The position numbers and the translations under genes are program-made. This document shows, in pieces, positions 44,901 through 59,900 of a stretch of 64,000 bases of DNA (the first letter of the stretch is position 1; each line of letters starts with the position of its first letter). Below the pieces are notes generated by a model that ran no database searches, was not told the DNA's origin, and saw only the letters and a list, made by a program, of their open reading frames with translations. The stretch comes from Tubiluchus corallicola (lineage: Eukaryota; Priapulida; Priapulimorpha; Priapulimorphida; Tubiluchidae): assembly GCA_030141605.1 (NCBI GenBank), contig JAQGDQ010000125.1, forward strand, positions 124,001 through 188,000, given 5' to 3'.

Positions 44901-47900
44901 TGGTCACTTGCACAGTGGGCGTAAAAATGAATGAAACATTAATAACGGTGTACACTCACACTCTGCAGTGCAATGCTTACAGATTTTATTCTACAATATC
45001 CATGGCACACTATGACATACAGCAAATTTTGCAAGTAGAAACGATTATTACCAATTATTTTCGATTTAATATACATGTATATTATTTATTTCGCAAATGA
45101 GTAAATATTATATTTTACAAAATTGCAATGTTAAATTGGATAATATGTAGAACATTCACATAATTATTATGATTAGCATGCTTATAATTAATGTTTATGT
45201 ATAATAAGCAACATTTAGCTGATTAGCAGGTGTAGCAACAACTTCTTTTAGTTCATTATGGAAACTTGTTATTTGCAATATCACCCTCAAGTGTCTCCTC
45301 ATGCAATGTTACTAGAAGAGTGGTTCCAAGCCCCTTGTTGACGGTGACCCCTTTCCAGAACCCTGCATCATATCGCGACCCGAAGAAGAACATAATCGCA
45401 TGTTATACTATTAAACATCTTTATCGTTTGCATTTATTAATTTTAACTTACTATTCAACAAATTATTGAACAATGAAGGATTGTTTCATTCATTAGTGCA
45501 ATGGCTGCACCTGTTTCTCAGCAACTAGTAATGCAACAGCAATAGGTATCCAAGGTAAAATGAATAATGCCACGCTTTCGGGCGGTGTACCCTGTGCACA
45601 AGTGTACAGCACGGAACAACTTGCATTTTCATTTTTCCGGAAAATCAAGCAATGGTATACCACATTTAGAGCGGGGAAACCCAGTTTCACTTTTCAGAAC
45701 AAAATGATGTAATGAGAGACTGAGGAAGCAAGAAGTACTTACATACTTTTCGTGAAAACAGCATTTTTTTTAAAAAGTTTTTGGAATAGCTTGCGATCTC
45801 ACGAAAAGTGCTGACAACCCTAATTGGGGTCGCGACTCCAAGGTTAGGAACCTGTGTACTAGCAGCTTTGAGAATTCTGATGATAATTACATTTTGAAAA
45901 CCAGTGACTAACGGGTAAACATGATGTCTGTATGTTGAACAGTTTCTATATCATAAATGAATGTGCAGAAAGTGCAAATTTTGCAAACTCGTACAGTTCA
46001 GCGTCTTTATAGAAAATTTTCTTATACAATTTTTCTTCAAAAAGACATTTGAAAATGATATGCTTAAAAACAATTACAGTTTGTGGTTCAATATCATTCA
46101 AAATCAAAGTTTATTGTTTGGAGAAGTCACTGTAACAATTTAATTCTAGAAATTACCTGAATGTACAAAGATTAATTTGACATCCTTACATTGAAAAAAT
46201 GACAATTAAAAAAATATAATTATACTAATTTCAAGTAATGGTCGTTAGCATTTCTACGGTCATCAAAAAATCATACAAAGAAGTGTGCTTTTTCCTTCTA
46301 TAAAGAAGTGATTGTCTGCATGGCTGACAAATTATCAACCATCCAGTGTTGCTCAAAACTGCCAAATAGACAGTTGACAAGGCAAAGCAAACTGGAAATC
46401 AATACGTGCACTTCGAGCAATCAGTAAAGTGAAATTGGCCAAAAATGACACAAACAGTTTATTCAAAATCAGCAAAAGGATATAATCTTATACATAGCAT
46501 TTGCTCCACAAGATACATACTAATAACTAATAACCCACTACCTCGTTAAGTTTTCAGGTTGTTAGTAGAAATAAAATTCGAATGTAATACTGAACGAGAA
46601 ATCAGAAACAAGTGTAATATGAAAAGCAACATAGAGAACTAGTATCATATTATTGTTTTTTTACCTAACACCCACTTTCGGAGCATGTTTGGAAAACAAG
46701 AGCTTGCCTGCTGCTGTGCGGTAATTGTTATTAACAAACCTTAAAAGATCAAACACGTTTCATATATTCACACGTGCGTGGACTATCACATTTTCCTTCT
46801 TACTGATTTACTGCAAATTTGCTTAATAAAGTCAAAATTTATTTTTTTTAAATTTCTGGACAGATTTTAATTATTTTTTAGTAAAATCAAATTCAAGTTG
46901 GCAACAGCTATTTTCATATGACAATCACAGAAAAAATTTGTTATGTTTTGAATTCAAAGACAGCACAGAAGGTATCACTAAAAATTAGTAAAAATATGTT
47001 TTATTAAAAAATTTATATGTTAGTGAAAAAACCCTTGCAGCAGTCTTCCATGTTTGAAATGACTAAGCTGTAATAACAATAACCCCAAAAATAATTTTCA
47101 TTTTACTATCTCACTGTGTAAATCACATTATCAGCTAAACACCAGCTAAGAATGGTAATTCTATCAAAGCTTACAATTTTTTTCTTTGGAAACTAGCATT
47201 CATTAGGAATCTAGTTTTTACAAAAGTAAATAACTTCATATTAAATTCGTTCAGTACTATTCGTACTATAAAATTATAGTATTTATAAGTTTAATTATTA
47301 GGCATGCAGTATAAATGTGTTAAGCCCCAAATCATTTTAACGATAGCTAAGTTTTTAAATTGTTGACACTACTACAAAGTAAGCCTTGTTAGAAAACTCA
47401 AGCATCAAAAATGAAAAAAAAACATGTTGCTCAGGTCCATTTATGTGAAATCACGAAGTCCAAAAACAATAAATTACATATAGGAAAGCAAAATAAACAC
47501 TCCACAAGCATACTTCTAATGCTGCAATTTTATCTTTGCTTTTTTCAAGCATAACTAAATTAAATCATAACATTGAAAAAGAAAGAAATACCTGCTAGCT
47601 TGCGCTGTTTGTGGAAAGGTAGCACTACCATGATGAGCTGGATGACTACTAGCAGAACCGATCGATTCACAACTATGAGGATCTTCCGCTGAAAATAACG
47701 TAATATTTATTATAAGATGACAATATAATAGCATCATGATATAACACAATAATTATCTGATAAAACACCCAACATCACCAGAAAGCCTTGGATCGTTAAT
47801 TTTTTTTGATCATTTCTACTGAATTTCTCAGAGATTTTTCCAATGCCTATTTACGCAATGGAAATATTAAATTAAGATTGATGAATTTCAACAAGTTGTT

Positions 47901-50900
47901 TAGTTTTTAGAAAAATACTAGACGATATAGTATCACACAGACCAGTCCATAAATAATACTATCAACAACTATTTATTTGTCTAGCAGTTTGTAACTTTAT
48001 AAATTGCATATAGCTATCATAGCAAATCACGAAAAAAGCACCATCATACTGTTCATCCCAAAAAACATGGAAGAGAAAATAAACAATTACTTATTCTTCT
48101 TACAGTTTGCAAATAATATTTTGAACTGTACATTCTATGTTATAATAATATCTTTTATCTTGGCAAAATTCTTATCAATGACAAAGTTGTAATGATAATG
48201 AAGATGACGACAGTTAAGATAATGATGGTGACAATGATGACTCTAATAAAATGGGACTTGTTAATTCTAAAATTGGTTCTGTTTGATGTATACCACAAAG
48301 GTTTTGTGAATTTGCGGTATATGTTGCACTGCGATTTCACATGACTAATGAAACAAAAGTGAAAAAATGTGGGCAACAATAATTGAGATCTAAAAAAACA
48401 CATTGAAGCACGTTTAGCTATACCACAATGCTTTACAAATTATTTATTAAAAAGTTCAATGAAATAAAAATTTCTATTAAAAAATAACAATGTAAAACCA
48501 AAATTAATTTATTTTAAAAAATTATCATTACCTGATAGTACCGCTATGTTATCTGCACTTCCAAATCTATTTTTTATTAAATGAGCAAATTCTCTTGGTT
48601 TTGACATTGCTTTCCTAAAATAACAAATAAAAATTTTCACACACTAAGCATGGGGACAGAAACCAAAAATAATTTAAACAGCACTGGTATTGAAAATGCT
48701 ATAACAATTTTTCATTTGTTTAACAATTTACATAATAGTTAACATAATCAGTTTAAATATTCAGTAAATTTGCAAAAAAATAAATGTGTATATGCAATTG
48801 TATGTAAAAACTCACCCAGAAAAGCCAGTGATGCCCTCTTTGATGTTGGACCCTACATCCCTGCATAATAATAAAGAAAATTATGAAACATTATTTTGTT
48901 ACATAGTTTATTATTACAAAGTCTTGTAGTAGGTATTACGTTAAAATGTTGGTAGCACAGTTGCTATTAGTAAATTGCAATCACTAGTTTTATATATGCA
49001 TAAAATAAAACTATGCACAACAACAGAAAAAAATGGCAGGCTATCACAAGAACTTGAAAATGGTTTGAAGCAAAGAATGATTTTTTCAGCAATAGAAACA
49101 TGTCAAAGATAATTTAAATCGTCACCTTTAATTTAATCATGGGGTGCATTGCCAGTAGAATGAGTGAGGACAAAGCAAGCCACATACGGCAAAATTTAAA
49201 GAAATTCTAGCAATGTGAGCAATGCTGCTTCATCAACTTTGAAGAAATGTAAGCTTAAAAGACACTTGAGTTAAAGATCTTATCACTGGTTGCCACTTCT
49301 TGATAATCATTTTTGTAAAGTTCATATTTCTCAAACTCATAGGTGCTTTAATAAACTTATTTAAAAAATTATTTTGTCCTACAATGACTTTGATGAACAC
49401 ATACTTGATACCCTGACCGACACCCTTGAACATCTCCCTAGGTGGCTTTGGAGTACATTCACCAGACTCCAATTCCTTCAGGCGTTTTTTGTAATTTTCT
49501 AATTTTCTCTGCATGTGTTGTATATTTTGCTGTGACTTCTGATTCTTTTTTTCAAAAACCTAAAAAAAAACGAAAGCTGAAGATTATTTTGCACTATTAT
49601 CGGCACTAATCAAAGCGAAAACTAGAACTAGTGTGTATAATGATTCAGTACACAGCTACATACCTGTTTTATTCGAAGTTTTTGCTGACCCTCTGCTTGG
49701 GCTGTTAATCTTAGGTACTCATTCACATTTTCTGGAAAATAAAATAACAGTACTATATGAAAAAATGGTGCAGATAATTGATTTTGTTTAAATTTAATTA
49801 TTCCTAATTTAGTTTTAAAAGCACCACGTGCATTTAACCTACCATCAAGTAGAGATTGTTCGGCTTTGATCATTTCCTTAGTTCGTTGTATTTTTGCCTG
49901 TATTGGCTCAATAGCTGCTTTTATCCTAGCTGCATCCCAAGTCTCAGTTAAACGAGCATCGGGTGTGTCATCTGCAACTGGGTCTGAAGAACCGCCATTA
50001 GGTGTTTGACCCTGGGTTGATTCCTGATGGTGCACCTAGAAACAGATTATCTATACTCTTATATTAATATTCTTGGTATGGGCTTAATTTATATATATAT
50101 AAGATTCGAGGCTACAGCTTCGACGACGGCACCATTTGCGGCGATCTATATATCAAACGAAAGGTCTCGATCTAGTGTCTTCTCATTGATGGTTTATTTT
50201 TCGAATCGGGCCCACCGGGAGGAACGGGGAGCGAAAAACCTCCAAAAATGGCCCTTTTTCGGCCGTTTTTTGCAAAAGTTATACGGCTGAGATGTAGAGA
50301 ACGGGAACGGGCCGAGGGGGGTGCTGGGTATGGATAGATAGCGGTGGGTGTAGTAGGCATATTTAGAATTCCCGAGAGGGCCAGGGCGCCCCGCAACGGG
50401 CGTTTTCCCGGACCCAACTCGCGATTTTTTCGAAATTTTGACCAAACGGCCTGCGGAAAAAACGTTCTAGCGGCGCTTGGTGGGACTCTCGGAAGGAGAT
50501 ATGGGGCTCTTTACAAAGAGGAAGAACAGGGCTACACGATGATGTCGGCTATATGTTAGGACAGGTCCACCGAGAGGAGTATCGACGAGTTAATTAGGTG
50601 TTTTATTTTCGGCGATTTTCGCTTAGAAAGCTGTGAAAATTCTCGCTTAGAAAACTGCGACGCATTCCATTGTGCTGACGTCATCCATTGTACTCTGTCT
50701 ATAAGTTTAATTCAGCAAAAAGCTGCTTTGCAACATACAGTAGGCAGGAGTAAACGCTGCTGGCTTTGCGTTAGGTAAGTAGGCAGAATGTTACGGGCTT
50801 TGTGTTATAAATGAGGACTTGGTAGGACGTTTGCGTATTATTGATTACACGCGTATTTATACGCAAAATCTTTTGCGGGGCCTTTGCTAGTAACTAATTA

Positions 50901-53900
50901 TTCCTCTAACTTTAACTTTGCACATTTAAATACTTAGTAACTCTCACTTAACAGCCAAATGAGAATGAATGAGAATGAGTCAATTTATAAAATGGGCGCA
51001 ACGACAGATGACAGAGAAAAACAGAGACACATGGTGTTTCAGTACACAAACATGAAAAACTGCTAATACTTTTAGCCTCATAAATCAGTTGCAGACAATT
51101 ATGAAAGTAAAACATTTTAACACCAACAGGTAAAACGTAATAAGTATTTTCTTTTTCTGTAAATATACATTAACATCATTTTACTGAATGTAATTTATGA
51201 AAGATGATCCGAAGAAAATCAGCACTACTGCATTTATACATGAATTAAACAGTTGTTAATTAGTCAAGCTAACACAGTAACAAATATAAGATAATGTAAA
51301 CCTATAGTTGTGGCTTTCTATACAAATGACAGTGAAGCAACTTATGCTAATTTTCACATAGCCTGGTTTAATACATCAAAGCACCCTGAAGAAACAAAAT
51401 GGTAGAACAACAAACAAGAATGAAACTTGTCGTATTGTGCATCAGTATTCGCCATTAAGTGGCAAGGGTACTAATTATGTCCATATTTGTAGCGAGATTG
51501 AGACCTATGTCATTATCAAAGAAAATCCTCTAGGATGAGATACAGAACAGGAAAGTAAATAGCTTTGCCTTGAATTCATGGGTGGTGAATTTTAGAAAAG
51601 ACTAACCAGGCTACGTGAAAATTAGCATAAGTAAGGAAAGTTAATTCTTTCGTTGTCTGGTTTTGCACACCTAGTGTCAATAGTTAGCATAACGCCCAAG
51701 TGTATACAATTACAGCTAAAATAGTGCAGTATTTAAAAGTCTGTAACATCAGAAAAAGGTTGTAAAATTGTCTGGAAAGTAAAGGCAATCTGTTGCACAC
51801 ATATCCGGCGTTTGCAGCTTTGTTAATGTCCGATAAACGCAGATTATCGACACCACGTTTATTTCATTACATTTTAAACCCATCGCGCTTAAAATGCATA
51901 AAAGCATAATCTCCCCTAATACTCGAATAAGAAACTGAGCACAATTTAGGAAGCAAATCTTAATCTGTATCACTAGTGCTATATAAAGATGTCTGATCTT
52001 AATTCAGATATCGAAGTTGGTTTCAGTGAAATGGGTAAAGTAATCGAAATTCGGGATGGTAGAACTTTCTCAAATTCCTGCCTAACTGTATTGCAAAATA
52101 ATAAGTTAAAAAGTTATATAGTGTAATATAAATTTTTAAAAAACAAAAAATGTGCAGCCAAAACAAAATTAATTCATTTGGAGATGGTGCGTTTTATGAC
52201 CTGCGCTCTTCTCTCGGCCCAAGTCACCCACATGGAAGGTATCAGCAAAACAGTAAAAATAACGATGTCTACAGATGATGTATTGTATCAAGTAAATTCA
52301 GAAATTATCTATCAGATTTCTTTTGTAATAGCTGCAGAAGCTTAAAACTGCGACAACTGATAGCAAAAAACAGATGGCGTTCACTCCTTGCAATCATATT
52401 GCAGTGCATTGTTGTGTGCACGCAAAGATCAGTAGGTAGATTGTTCTCTAGGGTGGGGCCCAACTGAGAGAGACTGGTTGAGGGTCGCCACTGCTGTGTA
52501 ATACAATTATATAAGAATTTGTTTGCAGTAATACGTAGCAGATTACTACTACTTACATGTAGTAAAGCCTGTTTAATACAATGCACGGAGTGAATGCTCT
52601 AGGGCAATTTTCACTGGGGAACTACAAAAAGCTTTGGTAAATTATGAAAGCACGGGAATTTTACATACTTAACCATCACACTAAGCATTATACATATTGT
52701 GTCTCTGAATTCATTATGGTTCTTTATTAAAAAAGAAACCAATACAAGCTTCCTCTATTCTATGGGAAGGAGGTTGCAGGACAGTGTTGCCACATTAATG
52801 TTAAAGACTGTTAGAAGTTTCCAAACGCTGTGAAACTTTGCAATCACTAGTTATGCATAATTGATGACTAGAAACCTCTCAAATTTTGACACAAGAAGCT
52901 CCCTATGCACTTCTTGGTGACTGCGCCTCTCCCAAAATTTCAATGCAAAATGCCAAAATTTGATATACGAGAATTGCACTTTTCTGGAATTCACTATGTA
53001 CTGGTCTGAAGCATATGAAAATTATTCTAAAAATGTTCCTAGATGATTACGCTGTCAGGAGATCATATTAGGGTGTGTTTCCACTGAGCCTGCAACAGTT
53101 CCCTACTGCACCTGCAACTTTTTTGGTTAGTTTTCATCAGAAAATTTTTGTCACTCCACCACCTCTGCATAGAAAGCCATGGAACTGCACAGATATGCAA
53201 AAAGTGTGTCACTTTCCAGAACACAAACTCTCATATTTGCTACTGAGACTGCTCATTGCGATGACTCTGAACTAATTTAATTTATGACAGCAAATTTTAA
53301 AACACATTTATTTGTTGATTAATTTAGTTCATTGTAAATTCTAATTACTTAATGCATTGAAGCATGATAACACGCTGTGCTGAGAATCTACGGAGGTAGA
53401 GATGTTACATTAAAATAATTATATAAATAGTTAAATATTTATGTTTAGCTTAAATTGCTGCACACATAACCCAGAAAAAGCAAAAGCGAACACTGAAACT
53501 AGCAGTTAAAATTTAGTACAAAATTGAATTTAACATATAGGTGACAAGTAGTTGTAAAGAGATTTTTATGCATGTGTACATTGCTAAATATACCTTTCTT
53601 AATGAAATGTTAGGATCACTCGAAGACATATTTTTATTTAAACACCTGTATTTCAAACTGGTTAAACTTGGGCGATGGAGCATATTTCGAAGTTGACCGC
53701 TAATAGAAAACATCATTTAGAAAGGTAGACAACAACAATGCATACACAAGAATGGACTCATCGACTTTTAAAAAAGCATAGCATGTGATTGTTTACAAAT
53801 AAAAAGAACAATGTTGTGAAAACAATGCTTTACCATTTATAATATGAAGTTCCAAAAAGAATGGTTCCTAAAGAAAAACAATAGCATTCTAAATTCTAAC

Positions 53901-56900
53901 AGCTGCATAACACCAGTATGCATTTCTAAAGGAACAAGGACTACTATTCCAACACTATGTAAGTAGAACTCTCTCAATGCATTTTGCAATTATCGAAAAT
54001 TCACAAACGATTCCGTGATTGCATCACCAATGACAAAGAACACTGTAATGTTGGTACAACCTGACAGAGCACATGTGTTATAAAAATATAGTAGTTTCTC
54101 ATGATCTAGGACGAGACTCCATATCAAGTCTCAACAGATGGCCTTTCTCAAATCAGTTTTTCTTTTGCCTAAATGAAGACCTAGGAGGCACTGACAAATA
54201 TCTCAAGATCTCATTCTTAAAGGAAAAAACCAACCCTCGAACAACATTTATTGTATTTTAATATACACTCAGAAATTACTACACAACATGTGCTCATAAA
54301 AAGCCTTACTTAAAAATGCAAAAGAAATCTAAATCATTCTTATCTCCAGCCAAACGAACTTTACTGCAGACATAATTGAAAAAAATGATCCAAGTTGGTG
54401 GATGGTATGAAGGCATACGTAACAAAATTTCAGTACTTCACTCAGAAGTTCCGCTATTCTCATTGACTAAATACTTCAACTGTGTTTTCATAAAACGTTG
54501 GATCAATTGTCATTGGATCAATTGGCAACTAAATAGTGCTTACATAACTTTAATCTACAGGATTATACTTAAAAATGTGTGTACTATACCCAATATAATT
54601 ACACTGCATATAAGAATGGTATTCTGCTAGGCTGCGAACATACAGTAGGTGCCGGGCGGGTTACTTAGTTGATAGAGTTCAGTTTTAGCTTGTTAGAATA
54701 TTTATTCTGTTACTTTATAGGGGTTAACTAGTTGAGTTGGAAGTTATTATATTATCAGCAGTAACTCGTTTTCATTACACACCGGGCAGTCAGATTCACC
54801 AAAAAGCAAAAATAGTATTAACAATGTCTCATTTAACATTTAGGTTTATTTGTAGTTGATACTAGTAACTGTAGCTGCAAAATGCTACTCAAGCACCTAG
54901 CAAAAGATAAGTGTTTATATTGCACGGTAACCACATGATATCATTTTTCAGTCAAAATGAATGCACCCGACGCGTATTTATTGCAAGTTTAAATTGATTT
55001 TACTAATTACATGAGGCACTTATTACAACTTTATTGCTAAAACCGTCAACATTTTTCTCAAATATTAAAATATGCTCAACTTACCCAGAATCTTGGCTTT
55101 TCTTTTAATCTTTGCACTTTGTACTCTGTAAGCCTTCGCTTAATGAAGCCAGGTTTACAGATAATTTGTTTTAGTAATGCTTAAACATTAGCCGCCCTTT
55201 TTTAAACTTAATGACAAATCTTTTGTTCTAATACCAATTTGTAGGTCTCAAAAGTTAATTGACATATATAGGTCATCACACCTATACAACACACATACGC
55301 GTCCACTAATGGGTCAGTTACTGAATACCATAAATGTCAAAAACACTGATTTTCATTTGGTTTCAGTGAGCCAAAAACCATAAATGAAGAGGCGTCAGCA
55401 TAGTGTTATTGTATATAAGGGGGAAGAAAAATAGTTAAGTGATTCAAGTTTATTTTATTGACTAAAGTTAACTTTTCAAGTACCTTACCTTAGAATTTAG
55501 GTTTCAATTGTGCTACAATCATCCACATTAAGTATGGCTGTGGAATCGGTGCAGCTATTCGAAGTTGAAGAATCAGTCAATTTTGGGAGGAGTTGGAATC
55601 GGTAAATATCTGACTGACTACGACTCTTGCCAGGTTAAACCAAAACATGCATTATTACAGGCAAAACAGAACCAAGCAAACAAAAAAAGTAATGTAACAG
55701 TGAAACAATATTCTTGCTTTAAACTAAAATAGTCAATAAATAGTAAATAGTACTTTTAGTACTTTACTTAATCCTAAAATCCACCAGAATTGGTTGAATA
55801 TAGTGTGAGAAGCAGCAGTGAAAGTACAGATTTTAGGATTTCCTGGAGTCGGAGATTGAAACCGATTTATGGCTGCCGGGATCAGTGACTCTACAACACT
55901 CGCATTAATTAGGCCCTACCATAGGATGTTAGGTTGCAGAGTGTCAAATTGTATTGAAAAATGTTTAAAATGTACCTCTAGTGAGTCGCTAGTGTTGGCA
56001 AATGGAGTTTCCACAACAGGATTCTCTCCAACTGAACTGCTCGTGCCACTACTAGCTGTGCGAGGCCTCGGCATACTTCCACTTGCTGTTGATGGATCCA
56101 GCACTCCTCTAGGAGATACTTTGCCTCCTTTGAAATACAAAGTAAATCCATGTAGTAAAGACTTAGAAATAGCCAACAGTAACAAAACTAAAGATATTCA
56201 ATCTTAAAATGGCAAAAACTTCATAGCGACTGCAAAACTGTACCGTTGAAGGGCTTAGCAAGTGCAACATTGTTGATTTCAATTTTAAAATCCCACAATA
56301 AAACAATCCTTATTTAGAAAGTATAAAACATTAGCAGCAAAATGCTTCCATACATATATAGGAATGAACGAAGGCACACTGTTCAAAACAAGATGGATTG
56401 TTTAAAAAATAATATTTCAAGGCCACTGCCATAAACTTCTAATGAAGCATAGCATTTATGACATTAAACCTCACTTTCTGTATTAAATGGAAGCATTTAC
56501 GATGAAAATGTGGCAGTTCGTACTGATGAAAATTGCTTGATGCAGTTCATCACTTTTAGTTCAACTCCACAACATGACATCTGATACTTTATCTAATTAT
56601 TTTGTCAAAATGATAAATGGAGAAACTCTAGTACTGCTATAAATGGAATTTGCATGTAAAAATCATATGACATGGTAAATATGCAATAAAAATGCAGTTA
56701 CAACTCATCATCTTTTCCAAAAACAAAATCAATGTCAAGGTGACAGTAAATCGGGCCTGTACCAATTTAGGTCGTCTGCGAACCTCCCTACAATTCTGAT
56801 GAGTTTTCGCATAAGTTCATGCAAGTTTTCCTATAAGTTTCACGTAGAAAAATCGCCTGCTTATAAATTGTTCGATGGATTACAGGTATAGCTAACTAAA

Positions 56901-59900
56901 CAGCACAAGTCAGTTCATGATTAAATAATGCTGTTAAAGGTGATAATGTCAATATCATTACTTGCTGACGCAGCAGGTGTATCAGCAGGTGAGTTTCCGG
57001 AAGTCCTCCCTTGACTTACTGGACTTTTTTGTCTTTTGTGTTCAGTTTTCTTCCTAAAATATAGACAAGGCACAAATATGTAACACGCAAATATAATATT
57101 TTTGAAGTTTTTTTTTACAAAAGTCACGTGACTGCTGCAACTTCTCTTATAAGAATCCATGCCCACTAACTAACAATAAATGCAGCAACTGTTAAAGAAA
57201 ACATGAATTATAAGTAGCATTACTAAACATGTATAAGCATTCTATTTCCATAGTTCTTGTAAATGCTGACATAGTTTACTAACGCCATAAACATACAATG
57301 ATACAAAGATAAAAAATTGCATATTGATATTTAAAAAAAACTCAGCTTGTCCTTTAAATGTATAAGAAGCATCTGAGTAACTTCTAAATAGGCGAAAGAA
57401 AGAATTTAGTGGTCACAGTGTGTCCTGAGAAATTGAAGCTAGCCAGCATTGGGCCTGGTTATTAAATGTAAGGGTGATTACCCAGGAAAAAGCGTCTGGA
57501 TGGTCGCATCTTACCTATGACTATTTATTTTAACAGGGGACAATGTGTAAATGCACCAAATAACTAAGAAATTTCTGCTGGGTAAATCCCCTTTCTGATC
57601 AGTACCCTGGATTATAAGTTAGATACCAGCCCTGCCACGATTGCCAATTAATAAATAGGCTCTACTGTAAGTACTGACCATCTTGAAGTATACTTGGGTC
57701 TGTCATGTCCTACTTTCTTATTTCCTGTACAGTTAATTGGTTTTATATAGAAAATTGTCATAGTATCCATTTTTTGTAAAAATCTAAAATACATAGCATT
57801 GGGGCACATCCATTTAATGACAATGACAAATTTAACAGGAGGTGTATTGGGAAAGAGAAAATGTGCACTCTGTTATGTGGGTCTGTTCAATTGTCTATAA
57901 TATCTTATTGCAAAATTTTGAGCCTCTGACGTTGAAAACTGTGGCTGTTATAAGAGTGAAGAATTTTATCATTTTTTTACATAACAAGGCCTTCGGTCTT
58001 ATTTTATATCTGCTAGAGAGCCAAAAGGGCATTATAGCAACTACAAAGCCAAATTTAGCAAATACTCGCGTGTGTTCAATTAATTAAAAGACGAATAAAC
58101 AAAGCTTTTATGACCATATTAGTGCTACATATAAGAAAGTTGTGCTGAAAAATGAAATGGACAGAATAGCATAACAGGTGGAATATTCCCATTTTTCCTT
58201 TTTTTGTGATTAAACAAAGTTTTTTGATGGCAATAAGTAAAGTAAGATGACCGGGTATATGCAAATCTACCAAATTTAATGTACCAATTCGTTGTGCTTT
58301 AATTAAGTTCACAGAAACACAGCTTAGGTGCAGTAATTATAAAATTGGAAAATACAATCTGTACGAATAAACTGAGAACAATTAAGTTAAAAAAACACTT
58401 TTATGAAGTATGAACACAGCCAATTCCATAGACCAAAACAGAGTAATCGTTGAAAATACCAGTTTTACTAACTATCTACAGCGAGTGAAAGATGTTTACC
58501 AAGGCACCTTAAGAATTTACACAGGTGCCAGTCTGTAGTGCATGTTTCCCTTGGTGACAAAGATGCCAATTTGCAAACCAGTTTCGGCTTTTGAGTTGAG
58601 CGGTTATTTGTGTGAATTATAAGTATTATACGCAGTAAATAGAATGTACAGAATTAACTAGATCAAATAGCTGATGATTCTAACTCACTACATCACAAAA
58701 TTTAGCAGGTCTATGTACTCTTAATAAAAAGTTACATTCCTATTATTACCAGTGTTATATTATATATTACTAATTATATACGAATCCAGATAAAAAAAGT
58801 CATAAGTAAAAAAGTTACAGAAAAAAGGCACAGGGAAAAAGAAACAACTCTAACGCTAACTGTAATCCTAACCCTAACCCCATCAAATACCCCTAACCCT
58901 TAGCCCAAACCCTAACCAGAATTGTGACTTTGTTACTGATCACATTACATACAGAGAGTTTCAGTAGAAACAGTTCAGCAGATATATGCTGATATGCATA
59001 TACTGGAACGTACAAAAACCAGGTTAAATGGCAGAAAAAGTGGAATTATGATGCAAATATAATATCATTTTATAAACGTCATTACTACGACGTCGTAAAG
59101 CAGAATCCAGGTTCATTTTGGATAAATGAACAACATAAAATAACAAGTAACAATAAACAAGGCATCTAACCTGATGAGCTTGAGTGTGTGTTTGTGTGTT
59201 TTATAACATGCAGTACCATACGTCCCCAAATTAATTTTGCACAGTTAGATCAGTTATTGCAGTTATTGTAGCATAATCTCTTACTAAATCATATAACACT
59301 CAACTGCAATACATTTCAGCATATGAACATATTTCTACTATAATGTTTGTTTTGAAACAGCCCATATAGTGCAGAGCTAGGCATGTATGGCCACAGCAGC
59401 ACCTTTGACATTGCCTGCACTAATTTCCGTTAAGCACAAACTTATTTGATGAAAACCAACAAAGTGAGAGCGTCATTTGCTTAAGTAAACTAAAAGCTTT
59501 ACACTATAGTCAACATCATCGTAACTTTGAGCAAACGTCTAAATTCCAAACATGTTGGAAAGAGGCCAACCCAATTAAAAAGTCTGAAAAGACAAGAATT
59601 GAGCTTTTCCAGTAAATCTGCAGATGCAAGTTATTAATACACGTACCAGCTGTACCTCATTGTCAGTTTCACTTTAACAACTGCTAAAAACCCAAAGGTC
59701 ACCATTTATCAACAAGCTAAAGCAAAATAATTCTTCTTGTCAGTATTACTGTAATCTGAAGACTACAATCTGTGATCTAAAGTTCCAAATAGATGATGTA
59801 ATTTAATAACCTCCATTAGGTATATTGAAATATTTACATAAAATGATAAAACTTTTGTCTTTGCAGATCTTTTCACATGCGTGCTCACAGACCAATTCCT

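Noticed and set aside
50172-50559. Overlapping open frames in the GC-rich island
   Set aside because: Long frames in several registers at once are expected from the stop-poor GC-rich sequence; no conserved motif seen.
55123-55160. Family B-like end (GTAAGCCTTCGCTTAATGAAG)
   Set aside because: Only one end is recognisable, with an imperfect TA context; a single degraded terminus is not enough to call an element.
55530-55885. Blocks rich in GGAGTTGGAATCGG / GGAGTCGGAGA words on both sides, considered as a MITE
   Set aside because: Inverted symmetry is loose and no target duplication was found; boundaries cannot be supported.
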